Positions 9,456 through 19,700 of a DNA stretch of 64,000 nucleotides are shown one piece after another (positions within the stretch are counted from its first letter, which is position 1; each line of letters starts with the position of its first letter). The stretch spans positions 37,443 through 101,442 of the forward strand of contig JAEWBF010000055.1 in assembly GCA_023391285.1 (NCBI GenBank), given 5' to 3'. Under the pieces are notes generated by a model. The model did no database searches and was not told where the DNA came from. It saw only the letters and a list, made by a program, of their open reading frames with translations. Origin of the DNA: Verrucomicrobiota bacterium. GTDB taxonomy: Bacteria > Verrucomicrobiota > Verrucomicrobiia > Opitutales > Opitutaceae. The translations under genes and the position numbers were made by a program.

Positions 9456-9770
9456 TGTTTTGCGACGCGTGCTCGGGCCGCCATGCCTCGCGCTGATACA
9501 GGGACCGTCATGCGGTGGGGTGCTCTCAGAGGTTGGGGCGGACGCCGCGCCCGCGGCCGGATCTCTACGCTGAGCCTTCGTAAGGCGCCTAGAATCGGTC
9601 CGTGTCCGCGGGCGGGCGCAAGCAGCGCCAGGACTACCTTGCGGCAATCCCGGGCTGCTCGCAACGCGGCCGAACTCCATTTTGCGATTCCGTCCGGCCG
9701 CATTGCGAGCAGCCTCGGAATTGGTATCAGCGAAGGATTCACTTTGATGTGCGTGTGCGCGGTGGCGGCG
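9456..9770 (-). ncRNA. Candidate bridge RNA of the IS110 element
   Basis: The roughly 300 bases upstream of the transposase are non-coding and strongly structured. An 18-base stem (9655-9672 with 9695-9712, one G-U) encloses a 22-base loop, and a second hairpin, GGCGC/GCGCC, lies at 9615-9629. Known for the family: IS110 elements carry a bridge RNA in this position, with loops that pair to target and donor DNA. That this sequence is such an RNA is inference; its ends are unknown. Confidence 0.45.
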
Positions 9771-9784
9771 GGCATCGAACTGGA

Positions 9785-9808
9785 TTCTTCGCTGCGCTCA
9801 GAATGACA
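9785..9808. repeat. Dispersed repeat arm, right of IS110
   Basis: TTCTTCGCTGCGCTCAGAATGACA, the inverted partner of the repeat at 8133. It lies between the IS leader and kduD. Confidence 0.6.
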
Positions 9809-9852
9809 AAGGGGGCGGCTCGGAATGCCAAAGAGACGGTAAAGAAAATCGA

Positions 9853-10620
9853 TCAGCGGGCGAGCCAGCCGCCGTCGACGGCGAGGGTGAAGCCGTGCAT
9901 GTAGTCGGAGGCGGGCGAGGCGAGGAAGACGGCGGCGCCGGCGAGGTCTTCGGGCGTGCCCCAGCGGCCGGCGGGGATGCGATCGAGGATGGCGGCGTTG
10001 CGTTTTTCGTCGGCGCGGATCGCGGTCGTGTTGTCGGTCGCCATGTAGCCGGGCGCGAGGGCGTTCACGTTGATGCCGTGCGGGGCGAGCTCGTTGGCCA
10101 TGAGTTTGGTGAGGCCGTTGAGCGCGCTTTTGGCGGCGGTGTAGGAGCCGACTTTGATGCCGCCCTGGAAAGAGAGCATCGAGGTGACGTTGATGATTTT
10201 GCCGGGCGCTTGTTTCGCGATGAGTTGGCGGGCGAACACCTGGCTGAGGCGGAAGGCGGCATCGAGGTTGACGTTGAGAACCTCGCGCCAGTCCTGCTCG
10301 GTGAAATCGACGAACGCGGCGCGGCGGATGATGCCGGCGTTGTTGATGAGGATGTCGGCGCGGCCGAGAGTGTTGACGGTCTCGGTGACGATGCGTTCGG
10401 CGGCGCCATCGGCGCCGACGTCGATGGCGATCTTGGTGCATTTGCGGCCGGCGGCGGCGATGTCGGCGGCGAGCGCGGAGGTGTCGCCGCGCGCGACGAG
10501 AGCGACGTCGGCTCCGGCTTCGGCGAGCGCGAGCGCCATGCCGGCGCCCAAGCCGCGCGAGGCGCCGGTGACGATCGCGACGCGGCCGTCGAGACGGAAT
10601 TTATCGAGGATGTTGGGCAT
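9853..10620 (-). CDS. kduD: 2-dehydro-3-deoxy-D-gluconate 5-dehydrogenase KduD (SDR family)
   Basis: 255 residues, the normal length for KduD. Classical SDR layout: TGASRGLGAGMA nucleotide-binding motif near residue 19, NNAGI near 92, catalytic Ser in NVTSMLSFQGG near 145 and YTAAK near 159. The opening LDKFRLDGRVAIVTGA and the end GFTLAVDGGWLAR are typical of KduD. It interconverts 3-deoxy-D-glycero-2,5-hexodiulosonate and KDG with NAD(H). It lies 167 bases downstream of kduI on the same strand, with a palindromic repeat between them. Confidence 0.92.
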   Translation of the reverse strand: MPNILDKFRLDGRVAIVTGASRGLGAGMALALAEAGADVALVARGDTSALAADIAAAGRKCTKIAIDVGADGAAERIVTETVNTLGRADILINNAGIIRRAAFVDFTEQDWREVLNVNLDAAFRLSQVFARQLIAKQAPGKIINVTSMLSFQGGIKVGSYTAAKSALNGLTKLMANELAPHGINVNALAPGYMATDNTTAIRADEKRNAAILDRIPAGRWGTPEDLAGAAVFLASPASDYMHGFTLAVDGGWLAR

Positions 10621-10647
10621 GAGTCAGAGGAAGGAGTTGAGGGGAGG

Positions 10648-10775
10648 AACCACAAAACACACGAAATACACGAAAAGAGTGATAGCTGCGGAGAATGGAA
10701 ACCTTAGTGCGGAAGCTGAAGGTCAGCACGTCATGCAAGGATTGGTTTTCGTGTGTTTCGTGTATTTCGTGGTTT
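10648..10775. repeat. Inverted ACCACGAAATACACGAAA-type repeat pair
   Basis: About 29-base arms at 10648-10676 and 10746-10775, rich in the word CACGAAA, face each other between kduI and kduD. The arms pair imperfectly because the CACGAAATA units are shuffled. As an intercistronic hairpin it could stabilise or separate the two messages. Confidence 0.7.
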
Positions 10776-10787
10776 CTATAGTTCGCG

Positions 10788-11612
10788 TTATCGCAGGTCG
10801 GACATGGGGACGGCGTCCATGTCGGTGAAGGTCTGGTTGTCGCCGCCCATGGCCCAGATGAAGCGATAGCTGCCAGTGCCGACGCCGGAGTGGATGGACC
10901 AGGAGGGTGAAAGGGCGGCTTCGCGATCGCGGACGATGAGGTGGCGGGTGCGTTGCGGCTCGCCGAGGAGGTGCACGATCATTTCGGAGCCGAGATCGAA
11001 ATAGAGATAGATCTCGGTGCGGCGGGAATGGGTGTGCGTCGGCATGGTGTTCCAGACGCTGCCGGATTCGAACTCGGTGAAGCCCATCACGAGCTGGCAG
11101 CTTTTGATGCCGTCGGCGTGGATGTATTTATTAATGCGGCGCCGGTTGGCTTTGGCGGGATCGCCGATGGGCGCGCCGATGTTTTTCTCGCGGGTGGAAT
11201 GAGCGGTCGGATGTTTGGCGTGCGCGGGGGTGCTGACGAAGTAGAAAGCGGCCTGGCCGGAGGGGCCGTTTTCGAACAGCACCTCGCGTTCGCCGAGCCC
11301 GATGTAGAGGCAATCGAGGGCATTCATTTCATGGCGCGTGTCGCCCACGCGGATCGCGCCGGGATCGCCGATGTTGATGATGCCAATTTCGCGACGCTCG
11401 AGGAAGAAGCTGGTGCCGGTTTCCTTCGCGTTGGGCAATCCCAAGGCTTGGCCGGTCGGCATAACGCCACCGATGATCATGCGATCGAGGTCGGTGTAGT
11501 GCGCGATGAGTTCGCCGGCGCGAAACAGATCGCTGATGAGAAAAGCGTCGCGCAGGGCCTCGGTGCCGAGGGTATTTGTCTCCGCGGGAGAAGGTGAATA
11601 ATGGAGCTTCAT
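10788..11612 (-). CDS. kduI: 5-dehydro-4-deoxy-D-glucuronate isomerase KduI
   Basis: 274 residues, close to the usual 278. A cupin protein with metal-ligand motif PTHTHSRRTEIYLYFDL near residue 193, REKNIGAPIGDPAKANRRRINKYIH, and a late His in WSIHSGVGTGSYRFIWAMGGDNQ. It isomerises 5-keto-4-deoxyuronate from unsaturated uronate cleavage into the KduD substrate. The gene precedes kduD and diverges from the 2-hydroxyacid dehydrogenase gene, so 11613-11869 should hold both promoters. Confidence 0.94.
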   Translation of the reverse strand: MKLHYSPSPAETNTLGTEALRDAFLISDLFRAGELIAHYTDLDRMIIGGVMPTGQALGLPNAKETGTSFFLERREIGIINIGDPGAIRVGDTRHEMNALDCLYIGLGEREVLFENGPSGQAAFYFVSTPAHAKHPTAHSTREKNIGAPIGDPAKANRRRINKYIHADGIKSCQLVMGFTEFESGSVWNTMPTHTHSRRTEIYLYFDLGSEMIVHLLGEPQRTRHLIVRDREAALSPSWSIHSGVGTGSYRFIWAMGGDNQTFTDMDAVPMSDLR

Positions 11613-11869
11613 GGCGATACGAAAGGGGGCCGGCGGGAACGGGAAAGCGAGAGCCGATTAATTGTTGCGGATGAGTGGTTCCGCAAGCCACGCGACGGGG
11701 GTGTTAACGAGGCAACTGGATGCATACGCCCGATGGGGCGGCGCGACAGGTTGATTTTCGGTCGCATCGTTGACGCAGCCAGATTCCCCTTGGTGCGTTT
11801 CGGGAAACTCTTAACTGTGTTTGCTGAATTTCTTCCGCTACAAGCGGCAGCTGGTTCGTCTTAGCTCCC
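11613..11869. promoter_or_regulatory. Divergent control region of the uronate cluster
   Basis: 257 bases without a credible gene between kduI (minus) and the 2-hydroxyacid dehydrogenase (plus). No specific operator could be identified by eye; no KdgR-type regulator gene is in the window. Confidence 0.4.
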
Positions 11870-12850
11870 ATGACCCGAATCCTTCTTACCACCACCTCGT
11901 TCCAGGACACGCCTGGCGCCCATCATGAACTGCTCGCGAGCACCGGATGGGAAGTCATCCGCGCCCGCGGACCGCTCAACGAAGCGGACACGCTGGCGTT
12001 CGTCGGTGACATCGATGGCTACATTTGCGGCGACGACATGATCACGCGCGCGGTGCTCGAGAAGGCGCGACCGCGCTTGAAGGTGTTGTCGAAATACGGG
12101 ATCGGCGTGGACAAGATCGACGTGAAGTCGTGCACCGAATTCGGAATTCCGCTGCTGTTCACGCCGGGCGTGAATCATACGACGGTGGCGGAGCATACGT
12201 TCCTGCTGCTGCTCGCGCTGGAGAAGAATTTTCTGTTTCACACCGATTCGACCCGGTCGGGTGGTTGGAAACGCAAGACCGGTCACGAACTGTTGGAGAA
12301 GACGATCGGTATCGTGGGTCTGGGGCGCATCGGGAAGGAAGTCGCGATTCGCGCGCGGGCGTTCGGGATGAAGGCGATCGGGTATGATGTTTACTGGGAC
12401 GAGAAGTTCGCGGCGGAACACGGCGTGAAGCGCGCGGCGACGCTCGAGGAGATCTTTGGGGCGTCGGACTACCTTTCGCTGCACACGAATCTGACGCCGG
12501 AGACGCGCGACATGATCAACGCCAAGAACATCGCGAAGATGAAGAAAGGCGTGTTGATCCTGAACTGCGCGCGGGGTGAGATCGTCCACACGAACGACCT
12601 GGTGGAGGCGTTGAAGACTGGGCAGGTCGGCGGCTATGGCACCGACGTGCTCGATCAGGAGCCGCCCGCGGCGGATCATCCGCTGTTGAAGCTGCCGAAT
12701 GTCGTGTGCACGCCGCACATCGGTTCGCGGACGCATGAGAGCGTGCAGCGGCAGGCGCTCGCGTCGGTGAAGAATCTGATCGCGGCCATGCACGGCGAGA
12801 AGCCGCTGGCGCAGGTGAATCCGGAGGTGGCGGTGAAGCGCGTGGTGTGA
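11870..12850 (+). CDS. D-isomer-specific 2-hydroxyacid dehydrogenase (phosphoglycerate dehydrogenase-like)
   Basis: 326 residues with the two-domain layout of the family. The NAD-binding motif GIVGLGRIGKEVA lies near residue 147; catalytic Arg, Glu and His are visible in LNCARGEIVHT, TDVLDQEPP and TPHIGSRTHES. It lacks the ACT domain of many SerA proteins. It is first in a plus-strand cluster with an LDH_2 dehydrogenase and kdgK and is divergent from kduI-kduD, so a role in reducing or oxidising a uronate-derived 2-oxo or 2-hydroxy acid is more likely than serine synthesis. The exact substrate is unknown. Confidence 0.85.
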   Translation: MTRILLTTTSFQDTPGAHHELLASTGWEVIRARGPLNEADTLAFVGDIDGYICGDDMITRAVLEKARPRLKVLSKYGIGVDKIDVKSCTEFGIPLLFTPGVNHTTVAEHTFLLLLALEKNFLFHTDSTRSGGWKRKTGHELLEKTIGIVGLGRIGKEVAIRARAFGMKAIGYDVYWDEKFAAEHGVKRAATLEEIFGASDYLSLHTNLTPETRDMINAKNIAKMKKGVLILNCARGEIVHTNDLVEALKTGQVGGYGTDVLDQEPPAADHPLLKLPNVVCTPHIGSRTHESVQRQALASVKNLIAAMHGEKPLAQVNPEVAVKRVV

Positions 12851-12861
12851 GGACCACGCGC

Positions 12862-12956
12862 AGTTGAGAGTTGAGAGCTGAGAGTTGAGAGACCCAAACC
12901 GACCTGGTCCTCCCGAAATTCGCAGCTGTTCGTCTCTCAACCCTCAACCCTCAACT
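12862..12956. repeat. GTTGAGA low-complexity inverted repeat
   Basis: Tandem GTTGAGA/GCTGAGA words at 12862-12892 are met by the complementary CTCTCAACCCTCAAC series at 12934-12956, forming a potential hairpin between the 2-hydroxyacid dehydrogenase and the LDH_2 gene. Confidence 0.7.
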
Positions 12957-12969
12957 TTTCCTCATCCCC

Positions 12970-14067
12970 ATGTCTGAAGTTTTCTACGTCGTCCCGGAAG
13001 AACAGCACAACGCGCTCGTGGCCGCTGCGTATCAGCATCGCGGTTACAGCAAGCAGGAGGCGGAGGCGGGCGCGCGATTCTGCGCGGAAGCCACGCGCCA
13101 CGGCATTCGCACGCACAACGCGCTGAAGGCGCTGCACCTCGATCATCTTTTCGGCTCCGCGGCGGGCGGCTGCCTGCCGAAGGCGAAGATCGAAAAGGTG
13201 AAGACGCGCTACCGCGCAGCGCAGGTGTGGAACGCGAATCGCAAACTCGGTCAGGCGACCGGTTACGCGGCGATCGAAGCGGCGATCAAACTCGCGGATA
13301 AATACGGCGTCGGGATGGTCTCGGTCGACAACGCCTTCCATTACCTGTGGGGCGGCGGTTACGTGATGGACGCGGCGAAACGCGGTTACATCGCTTATAC
13401 GAATTGCACGGCCGCGCTCGCGGAGGTGGTGCCGTTTGGCGGCAAGTTTCCGACGCTCGGCACGAATCCGCATTCTTGGGGTTTTCCGACGCAGAATGCG
13501 ATTGGTTATCCGATCGTGATCGACTGGGCGACGAGCGTGGTGGCGATGGGCCGCGTGCAGCAACTGGCGCGGGAAGGGAAGCAGCTCCCGCCGGGAGCGG
13601 CGGTGGACGAAAATGGCGCGCCCACGACGGATCCGACGAAAGCGAAATACCTCGTGCCGTTTGGCGCGCACAAAGGTTATGGTCTCGCGCTCATGAACGA
13701 GATCATTGGCGCGTTCATTGGGGGATCGCTGCCGACGATTCGCAATCGTTGGAGCCAGGTGCCGGAAGGCGAGAAGGGCACGTGCGCGTTTTTCTTCCAA
13801 GTGTGGCATCCCGATGCGATGAACGGCGGCGCGTTCGCGAAAGGCCGCACCCAGGCTGAGAACGTGAAGGCCGTGATCGACGACATCCTCGGGCACGGAA
13901 ACGAAAACTGCATGTTGCCCGGACAACTCGAAGCGCAGGCGGCGGCGCGCTGTGCGAAGAACGGCGGGCTGTTGTTCTCCGAAGCGGAGATCAACGCTTT
14001 CAGCGAAATCGCCGGCGAGATCGGCAAGCGCGCCTGGCTGCTCACTGACCTGAAGGTCGCTGAATAA
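12970..14067 (+). CDS. Malate/L-lactate dehydrogenase family (LDH_2/YlbC-type) oxidoreductase
   Basis: 365 residues of the PF02615 fold, a NAD(P)-dependent family distinct from classical LDH. Typical elements are ATRHGIRTHNALKALHLDH (catalytic His region), WNANRKLGQATGYAAIEAA, NCTAALAEVVPFGGKFPTLGTNPHSWGFP, and AHKGYGLALMNEIIGAFIGG. Members reduce or oxidise malate, sulfolactate, ureidoglycolate or 2,3-diketogulonate; the substrate here is not assignable, but the position before kdgK points to a sugar acid. Starts ATG at 12970 after a CTCATCCCC spacer without a clear Shine-Dalgarno. Confidence 0.85.
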   Translation: MSEVFYVVPEEQHNALVAAAYQHRGYSKQEAEAGARFCAEATRHGIRTHNALKALHLDHLFGSAAGGCLPKAKIEKVKTRYRAAQVWNANRKLGQATGYAAIEAAIKLADKYGVGMVSVDNAFHYLWGGGYVMDAAKRGYIAYTNCTAALAEVVPFGGKFPTLGTNPHSWGFPTQNAIGYPIVIDWATSVVAMGRVQQLAREGKQLPPGAAVDENGAPTTDPTKAKYLVPFGAHKGYGLALMNEIIGAFIGGSLPTIRNRWSQVPEGEKGTCAFFFQVWHPDAMNGGAFAKGRTQAENVKAVIDDILGHGNENCMLPGQLEAQAAARCAKNGGLLFSEAEINAFSEIAGEIGKRAWLLTDLKVAE

Positions 14068-14084
14068 ACTTCAATCCATCACCG

Positions 14085-14150
14085 CCCGCGAAACACGCGA
14101 ACTGACGCGAAAGGTAATTGAATTTCGCGACCTTTCGCGTGTTTCGCGGG
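14085..14150. repeat. Intercistronic palindrome
   Basis: Perfect 17-base arms at 14085-14101 (CCCGCGAAACACGCGAA) and 14134-14150, with an inner GCGAAAGG/CCTTTCGC pair, lie between the LDH_2 gene and kdgK. No T-run follows, so a transcript-stabilising hairpin is more likely than a terminator. Confidence 0.75.
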
Positions 14151-14169
14151 CCTAACCCTCTATCCTCCC

Positions 14170-15267
<1,098 letters not shown>

Positions 15268-15304
15268 GTTGGGGAAGCAACTCCCCCAGCCAACAACAGA
15301 GTAG

Positions 15305-15333
15305 CGGCAGGCCTCCGTGCCTGCCGTTTTTTT
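15305..15333 (+). terminator. Rho-independent terminator after kdgK
   Basis: Stem CGGCAGGC (15305-15312) with GCCTGCCG (15319-15326), six-base loop, then TTTTTTT. The T-run overlaps the stop codon of the convergent LuxR-type gene. Confidence 0.88.
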
Positions 15334-16054
15334 ACGTCGGGCCGGCATCGCTGAGCAACCGCACGGGCACTTTCACGAAATTCGCGCGCGGGCCGGCGTG
15401 TCCGCCCACACGCCGGCAGGTGCGCAGCGCCCAGAGTGTCGCCGCCAGTCGATTGGGCGCGCCGGTTTTTAGGAAGATCGCGGAGACGTGATCCTTCACG
15501 GTTTGCGCGTTGATGCGAAGGATGGTTGCGATCTCCACGTTGGTTTTCCCCTCTGCCAGCCACACGAGCACGTCGGCTTCGCGCGGGGTAAGACCTGCCT
15601 GCGTGAGCAACGCCACGTCGGCTCCGGCGATCTCGTCCTCGGCCTTCAGTTTCGCGAGCTGGCGGGCATTCGTCAGGTGTTGTTGCGCGAGTTCGATCAC
15701 CGCGCGATCGCGCGACGAGAAGTCAGATCCGCGCCAGCGTTCGATGCCGAAGAACGCGATCTCGTCCCGACCGGTCGGCACGTGGATCGCGCAATGATTG
15801 TCGCTTGGCAGGAGCCGCATGCACTCGTGGTAGATGTCGAGCTGGCGAAACTGCCGCGCGGTGAAAAAATCGCTTCGGTAAAACGGTTTCCCCGCGTTCA
15901 CCGTCGGATCCCAACGAAATAGCGGATACTGCATCATCATCTGTCCAAACGCCGCCATCGCGCGCGGAAACTGCGGGACGGGCGTGTCGAAGCCGATGTC
16001 GAGTTTCATCGACGTCACATTCAGCGCGCCGAAGGCGACAAACTCCTTGCCCAC
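15332..16054 (-). CDS. LuxR-family transcriptional regulator, N-terminus apparently frameshifted
   Basis: The readable frame gives 240 residues from a GTG at 16054 and ends in a LuxR HTH (GLTPREADVLVWLAEGKTNVEIA, then INAQTVKDHVSAIFLKTG). The front half resembles a sensor domain of LuxR proteins (SDFFTARQFRQLDIYHECM). The frame stays open upstream and reads CFDFIGRIVGKEFVAFGALN, without a usable start. The expected N-terminus (MIRLSGSELVAYSEARAAL) is present in another frame starting at ATG 16133. The span 15332-16133 is 802 bases, one too many for a single frame, so a one-base frameshift near 16060-16100 is likely. Adjacent to the first giant secreted protein. Confidence 0.75.
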   Translation of the reverse strand: MGKEFVAFGALNVTSMKLDIGFDTPVPQFPRAMAAFGQMMMQYPLFRWDPTVNAGKPFYRSDFFTARQFRQLDIYHECMRLLPSDNHCAIHVPTGRDEIAFFGIERWRGSDFSSRDRAVIELAQQHLTNARQLAKLKAEDEIAGADVALLTQAGLTPREADVLVWLAEGKTNVEIATILRINAQTVKDHVSAIFLKTGAPNRLAATLWALRTCRRVGGHAGPRANFVKVPVRLLSDAGPT

Positions 16055-16133
16055 GATGCGTCCAATGAAATCGAAGCAGCGCGGCGCGCGCTTCGCTGTA
16101 GGCCACGAGTTCGCTCCCGGATAGTCGAATCAT

Positions 16134-16494
16134 GGTCGAACAAAAAACACTCCACACAGTTGCTGGGCTTGAGAACGAGAGAGGGAAGGAAAGGGGAGGC
16201 GGTTCACCATGAGGGAGGGTTTCTGCGTCTCGCAATCCGGCGGAGGCGCGGCGAAAGGTGGATTGCTGGAGGCAACGCCTCGATTCCTTCGGCGAAGCGA
16301 GGCGGCGTCACGGACCAGCCTCTGACAATTCCGTCAGGAAGCACCCCCTACCGTCGGGGGATGGTTGGGCGACGGATTCTTCCCTAGGATACGACTGGTC
16401 CACACCCGTCGCGCGTTTCCAGCTTCCGCGCTTTCCCTCGCGAGCGAGGGCTCTCCTTGAGCCGCGTCGTGGCGTGTTCGCCCGCCCGTCGTCG
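16134..16494. other. Intergenic region upstream of first giant secreted protein
   Basis: No credible gene. It contains a GC-rich dyad around 16343-16362 (CACCCCCTACCGTCGGGGGA) and CCCTAGGA near 16382. The region separates the LuxR-type regulator from the secreted-protein gene and presumably carries their promoters. Confidence 0.4.
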
Positions 16495-16752
16495 ATGCCA
16501 AAGAAAACGAAAAAGAAAACCGCCCGTTCGCGCGTATCTGCGAATACTCCTGCCAACTCACGCCGGGCGAAACGCGTCCGCATCGCAACGCAGCCGGTAA
16601 CCGAGCCGCAAGTCGTCATCGAGATGTCGCCCGATTTCACGTCTGCGACGATTTGGCTGCCACCTGCGGCCAAAGCTCCCGCGGCTTCGCGGTCGTCCGC
16701 CTGTGCGAAAGCAAGAGCCAGCCGTTCGTCCTCATCGTCCCGCGATCGCTGA
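16495..16752 (+). CDS. Hypothetical small basic protein (doubtful)
   Basis: 85 codons from ATG at 16495, beginning MPKKTKKKTARSR with a very basic N-terminus and a Ser/Arg/Ala-rich end. I do not recognise it. It fills the gap before the secreted-protein gene and ends 39 bases before that start. The simple composition makes a chance open frame quite possible. Confidence 0.3.
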   Translation: MPKKTKKKTARSRVSANTPANSRRAKRVRIATQPVTEPQVVIEMSPDFTSATIWLPPAAKAPAASRSSACAKARASRSSSSSRDR

Positions 16753-16791
16753 GATCGCTTCATCTCCACCCCGCTTCGACCCGCGTTTACC

Positions 16792-19700
16792 ATGCTTCCG
16801 CTCCCGCGAATCCGCACCTTTCTCAGCGCGCTGACCCACCGCGACGGCCATGCTGCCAAACTCCTTCGCCGCCCACTCCTGTTGCTTGTCGCGTGCCTGG
16901 GTCTGACCAGTCCGCTTTTCGGGAGTCCCGCTGTCACGGCTGTGCACGGAATCACCAGTGCCGGCACCAAAATCGTTGGGGACACGTTTACGATCCGCGT
17001 CACCTTCTCCGACACCGTTGTCGTCACCGGCACGCCGACGCTTACGCTCGAGACCGGCGACGTCGATCGAGTGATTCATTACGAGAGCGGTTCGGGCACC
17101 ACGCAGTTGTTTTTCCGCTACACGGTGCAACTCGGGGACACGTCTCCCGACCTGGATTACGTTTCGACGACGGCGCTCGCGCTCAATGGCGGCACGATTC
17201 GCGATGCGGAGGGCAACGACGCCACGCTCACGTTGCCCGCGCCCGGCAGCAGCGGCTCGCTCGCCGCCAACGAAGCGTTCGTGATCGACGCCCGCGGTGC
17301 CGCCCCGACTGGCCTCGCGCTTTCTTCCACACGCATCCACGAGCGGATGGCCGTCGCTCGTGCCGCCATCGGCATATTTTCCACAACGGATTCGGATTCG
17401 GGCGACACGCACACCTACACCCTCGTTGCCGGTGAGGGCGACACGCACAACAGCTCGTTCGCCATCGACGGCGACGCGCTGCTGGTCGCCGTGCCTCATC
17501 TCGCCGTCGGAGATTACGCGGTGCGTGTCCGCACGACCGACGTCGGAGATAACACCCTCGAAAACTCCTTCACGCTCACGGTCTCCGACACCCCTCAAAC
17601 CGACGCCGGCTTCAACCGCGCCAACCCGGAACACTGGTTCCCGACGACGACAGGCAAATACTCGATCGCGACGTGGGAACCCGCGATCGGCGAACGCGGC
17701 GAAGGCATCTATACGATCGAGTTGGAAATCGAGGCCACCGGTTACTGGCCAGGTCGAGAGGGCTTCATTTATGGCATCGCCGAGATCCCGTTCAGTGACA
17801 CGAGTTTTCACGATCTGGGTGCGAAGCCACGCGAGTGGGGCTTCCGGGGGTGGGAAGGTCAGAAAGCCGTTGAAAGCACCGTGTCGGATTTCGGGTCGAT
17901 CTTCAAAGAGATCGGCGAGCGCATCCGGCTCCACTTCGACACGCGCACGGGCACGCTCAGCCTTTATACAAAGCGAGCCGGCGACACCGATTTCAGCCTG
18001 GAAGGCGGAGCGCCGCTAGTGACCGGTATCGAGGTCGCGGAAGGAAAGAAACTACACTTCGCGGTTTCAGGAATCGCGTGGCAGCCGGCCGGGGTTTCCG
18101 TGGTGGGCGAGACCTTCCCCAACGCCGCCCCCACGGACATCACGCTGTCTTCCGCCACGATCGCTCAATCCGTCGCCGCTGCCGGTGCAACCGTTGGCAC
18201 CTTCACTTCAGCTGACGAAGTGGGCGACGCTCACGTGTATGCCTTGGTCCCGGGTGAAGGCGACACGCACAACAGCTCGTTTGTCATCGACGGTGCCACC
18301 CTGAAGCTCGGCGCTTCAACGCTCGCGCCAGGCACTTACTCGCTGCGCGTGAAAACGACCGATGCCCGCGGCGCGAATTTCGAGAAAGTGATCAGCGTTA
18401 CTGTCGCCCCGCCCGCCGCAGTCGCCGTCCACGGGCTCACCACTGCCGGCACGAAGGGCAGTGGAAGCTCCTTTCTGATTCGCGTCACCTTTTCCGACGC
18501 CGTTGTCGTGACTGGCGTCCCGCAGCTTACGCTCGAAACCGGCGCCATCGATCGAGTTGCCCACTATGAAAGCGGCTCGGGCACGACGTATCTCGAATTC
18601 AGATACACGGTTCGCCCCGGCGACAGCTCGCCCGATCTCGATTACGTTTCTGCGGACGCGCTCGCGCTCGCCGGCGGCACGATTCGCGACGCAGCTGGCA
18701 ACGACGCCACGCTCACGTTGCCGGCGCCAGGCGAGACAGGTTCGCTCTCCGCCAATGGGGAGATCCGCATCGCCGCCGCGGCCAACAACGCCCCCCGCGA
18801 TCTCTATCTCTCCAGCAACACTCTTTTCCCCGCGGACGCGGTCGCCGGCGCCTTGGTCGGAACCCTCCACGCCGTCGATTCCGAATACGGGGATGTGCAC
18901 ACCTACAGCGTCGTCGGCGGCGAGGGCGATACGCACAACGCGTCCTTCGTGCTCGATGGCGGGACGCTGAAGATCGCCGATTCCGCTCTCACCGCCGGCG
19001 TCTACTCCGTGCGTATCCGAACCACGGATGCGAACGATGCCACGTTCGAGAAGGCGCTCACCGTCGCCATCAGCGGCCGCCTGGTCACCGGCGTCGACAG
19101 TCTCGCCGCCAACGGCACCTACCGGAATGGCGACACGTTCCTCGTGCGCATCACCTACTCGGATGTGGTCTTCGTCACCGGCACGCCGACGCTCACCCTC
19201 AAGAAACTCCAAGCCTCCAACGTCACGCTCCAAGGCGCCGTCGACGCCTTCACGACCACCGTCGCCGGCACGGTCCTCATCCCGAATCAAAGCCCGATCG
19301 GCTTCGCCGGCCTGGAAACGAGCACCGCGCGCACCGACCGTCTGGTTGGACTCTCCTCCCGCGGCCGTGTCGGCACCGGTGAAAAAATCCTGATCTCCGG
19401 TTTGGTCATCGGCGGCTCGCAACCAAAGCAGGTCCTCATTCGCGCGATCGGCCCTTCGCTCGTTCCACTCGGCGTCGCCGACGTTCTCGCCGACCCGCAG
19501 ATCCGCGTCTTCAAAGGCTCGACGATCGTCGCCGAGAACAACGACTGGGGCTCCAACCCAAGCCCCGCCGATATCGCCGCGGTCGCTCTACGCGTGGGAG
19601 CGTTCGCCGTCACGAGCGGCAGCAAAGACGCGATCCTCGTCACCACGCTCCAACCCGGCGCCTACACCGTGCACGTCAGCGGGGGCGAAGGCGTCGCGCT

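Larger units (their letters stand above)
8150..9785 (-). mobile_element. IS110-family insertion sequence (ends approximate)
   Basis: A DEDD transposase with a short 3' flank of about 50 bases and a long 5' flank of about 330 bases matches the layout of the IS110 subgroup, where the guide RNA is encoded upstream of the transposase. No terminal inverted repeats are expected in this family, so the ends are only bracketed by the inverted TGTCATTCTGAGCG repeats at 8133 and 9795. Comparison with an empty site would fix them. Confidence 0.75.
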
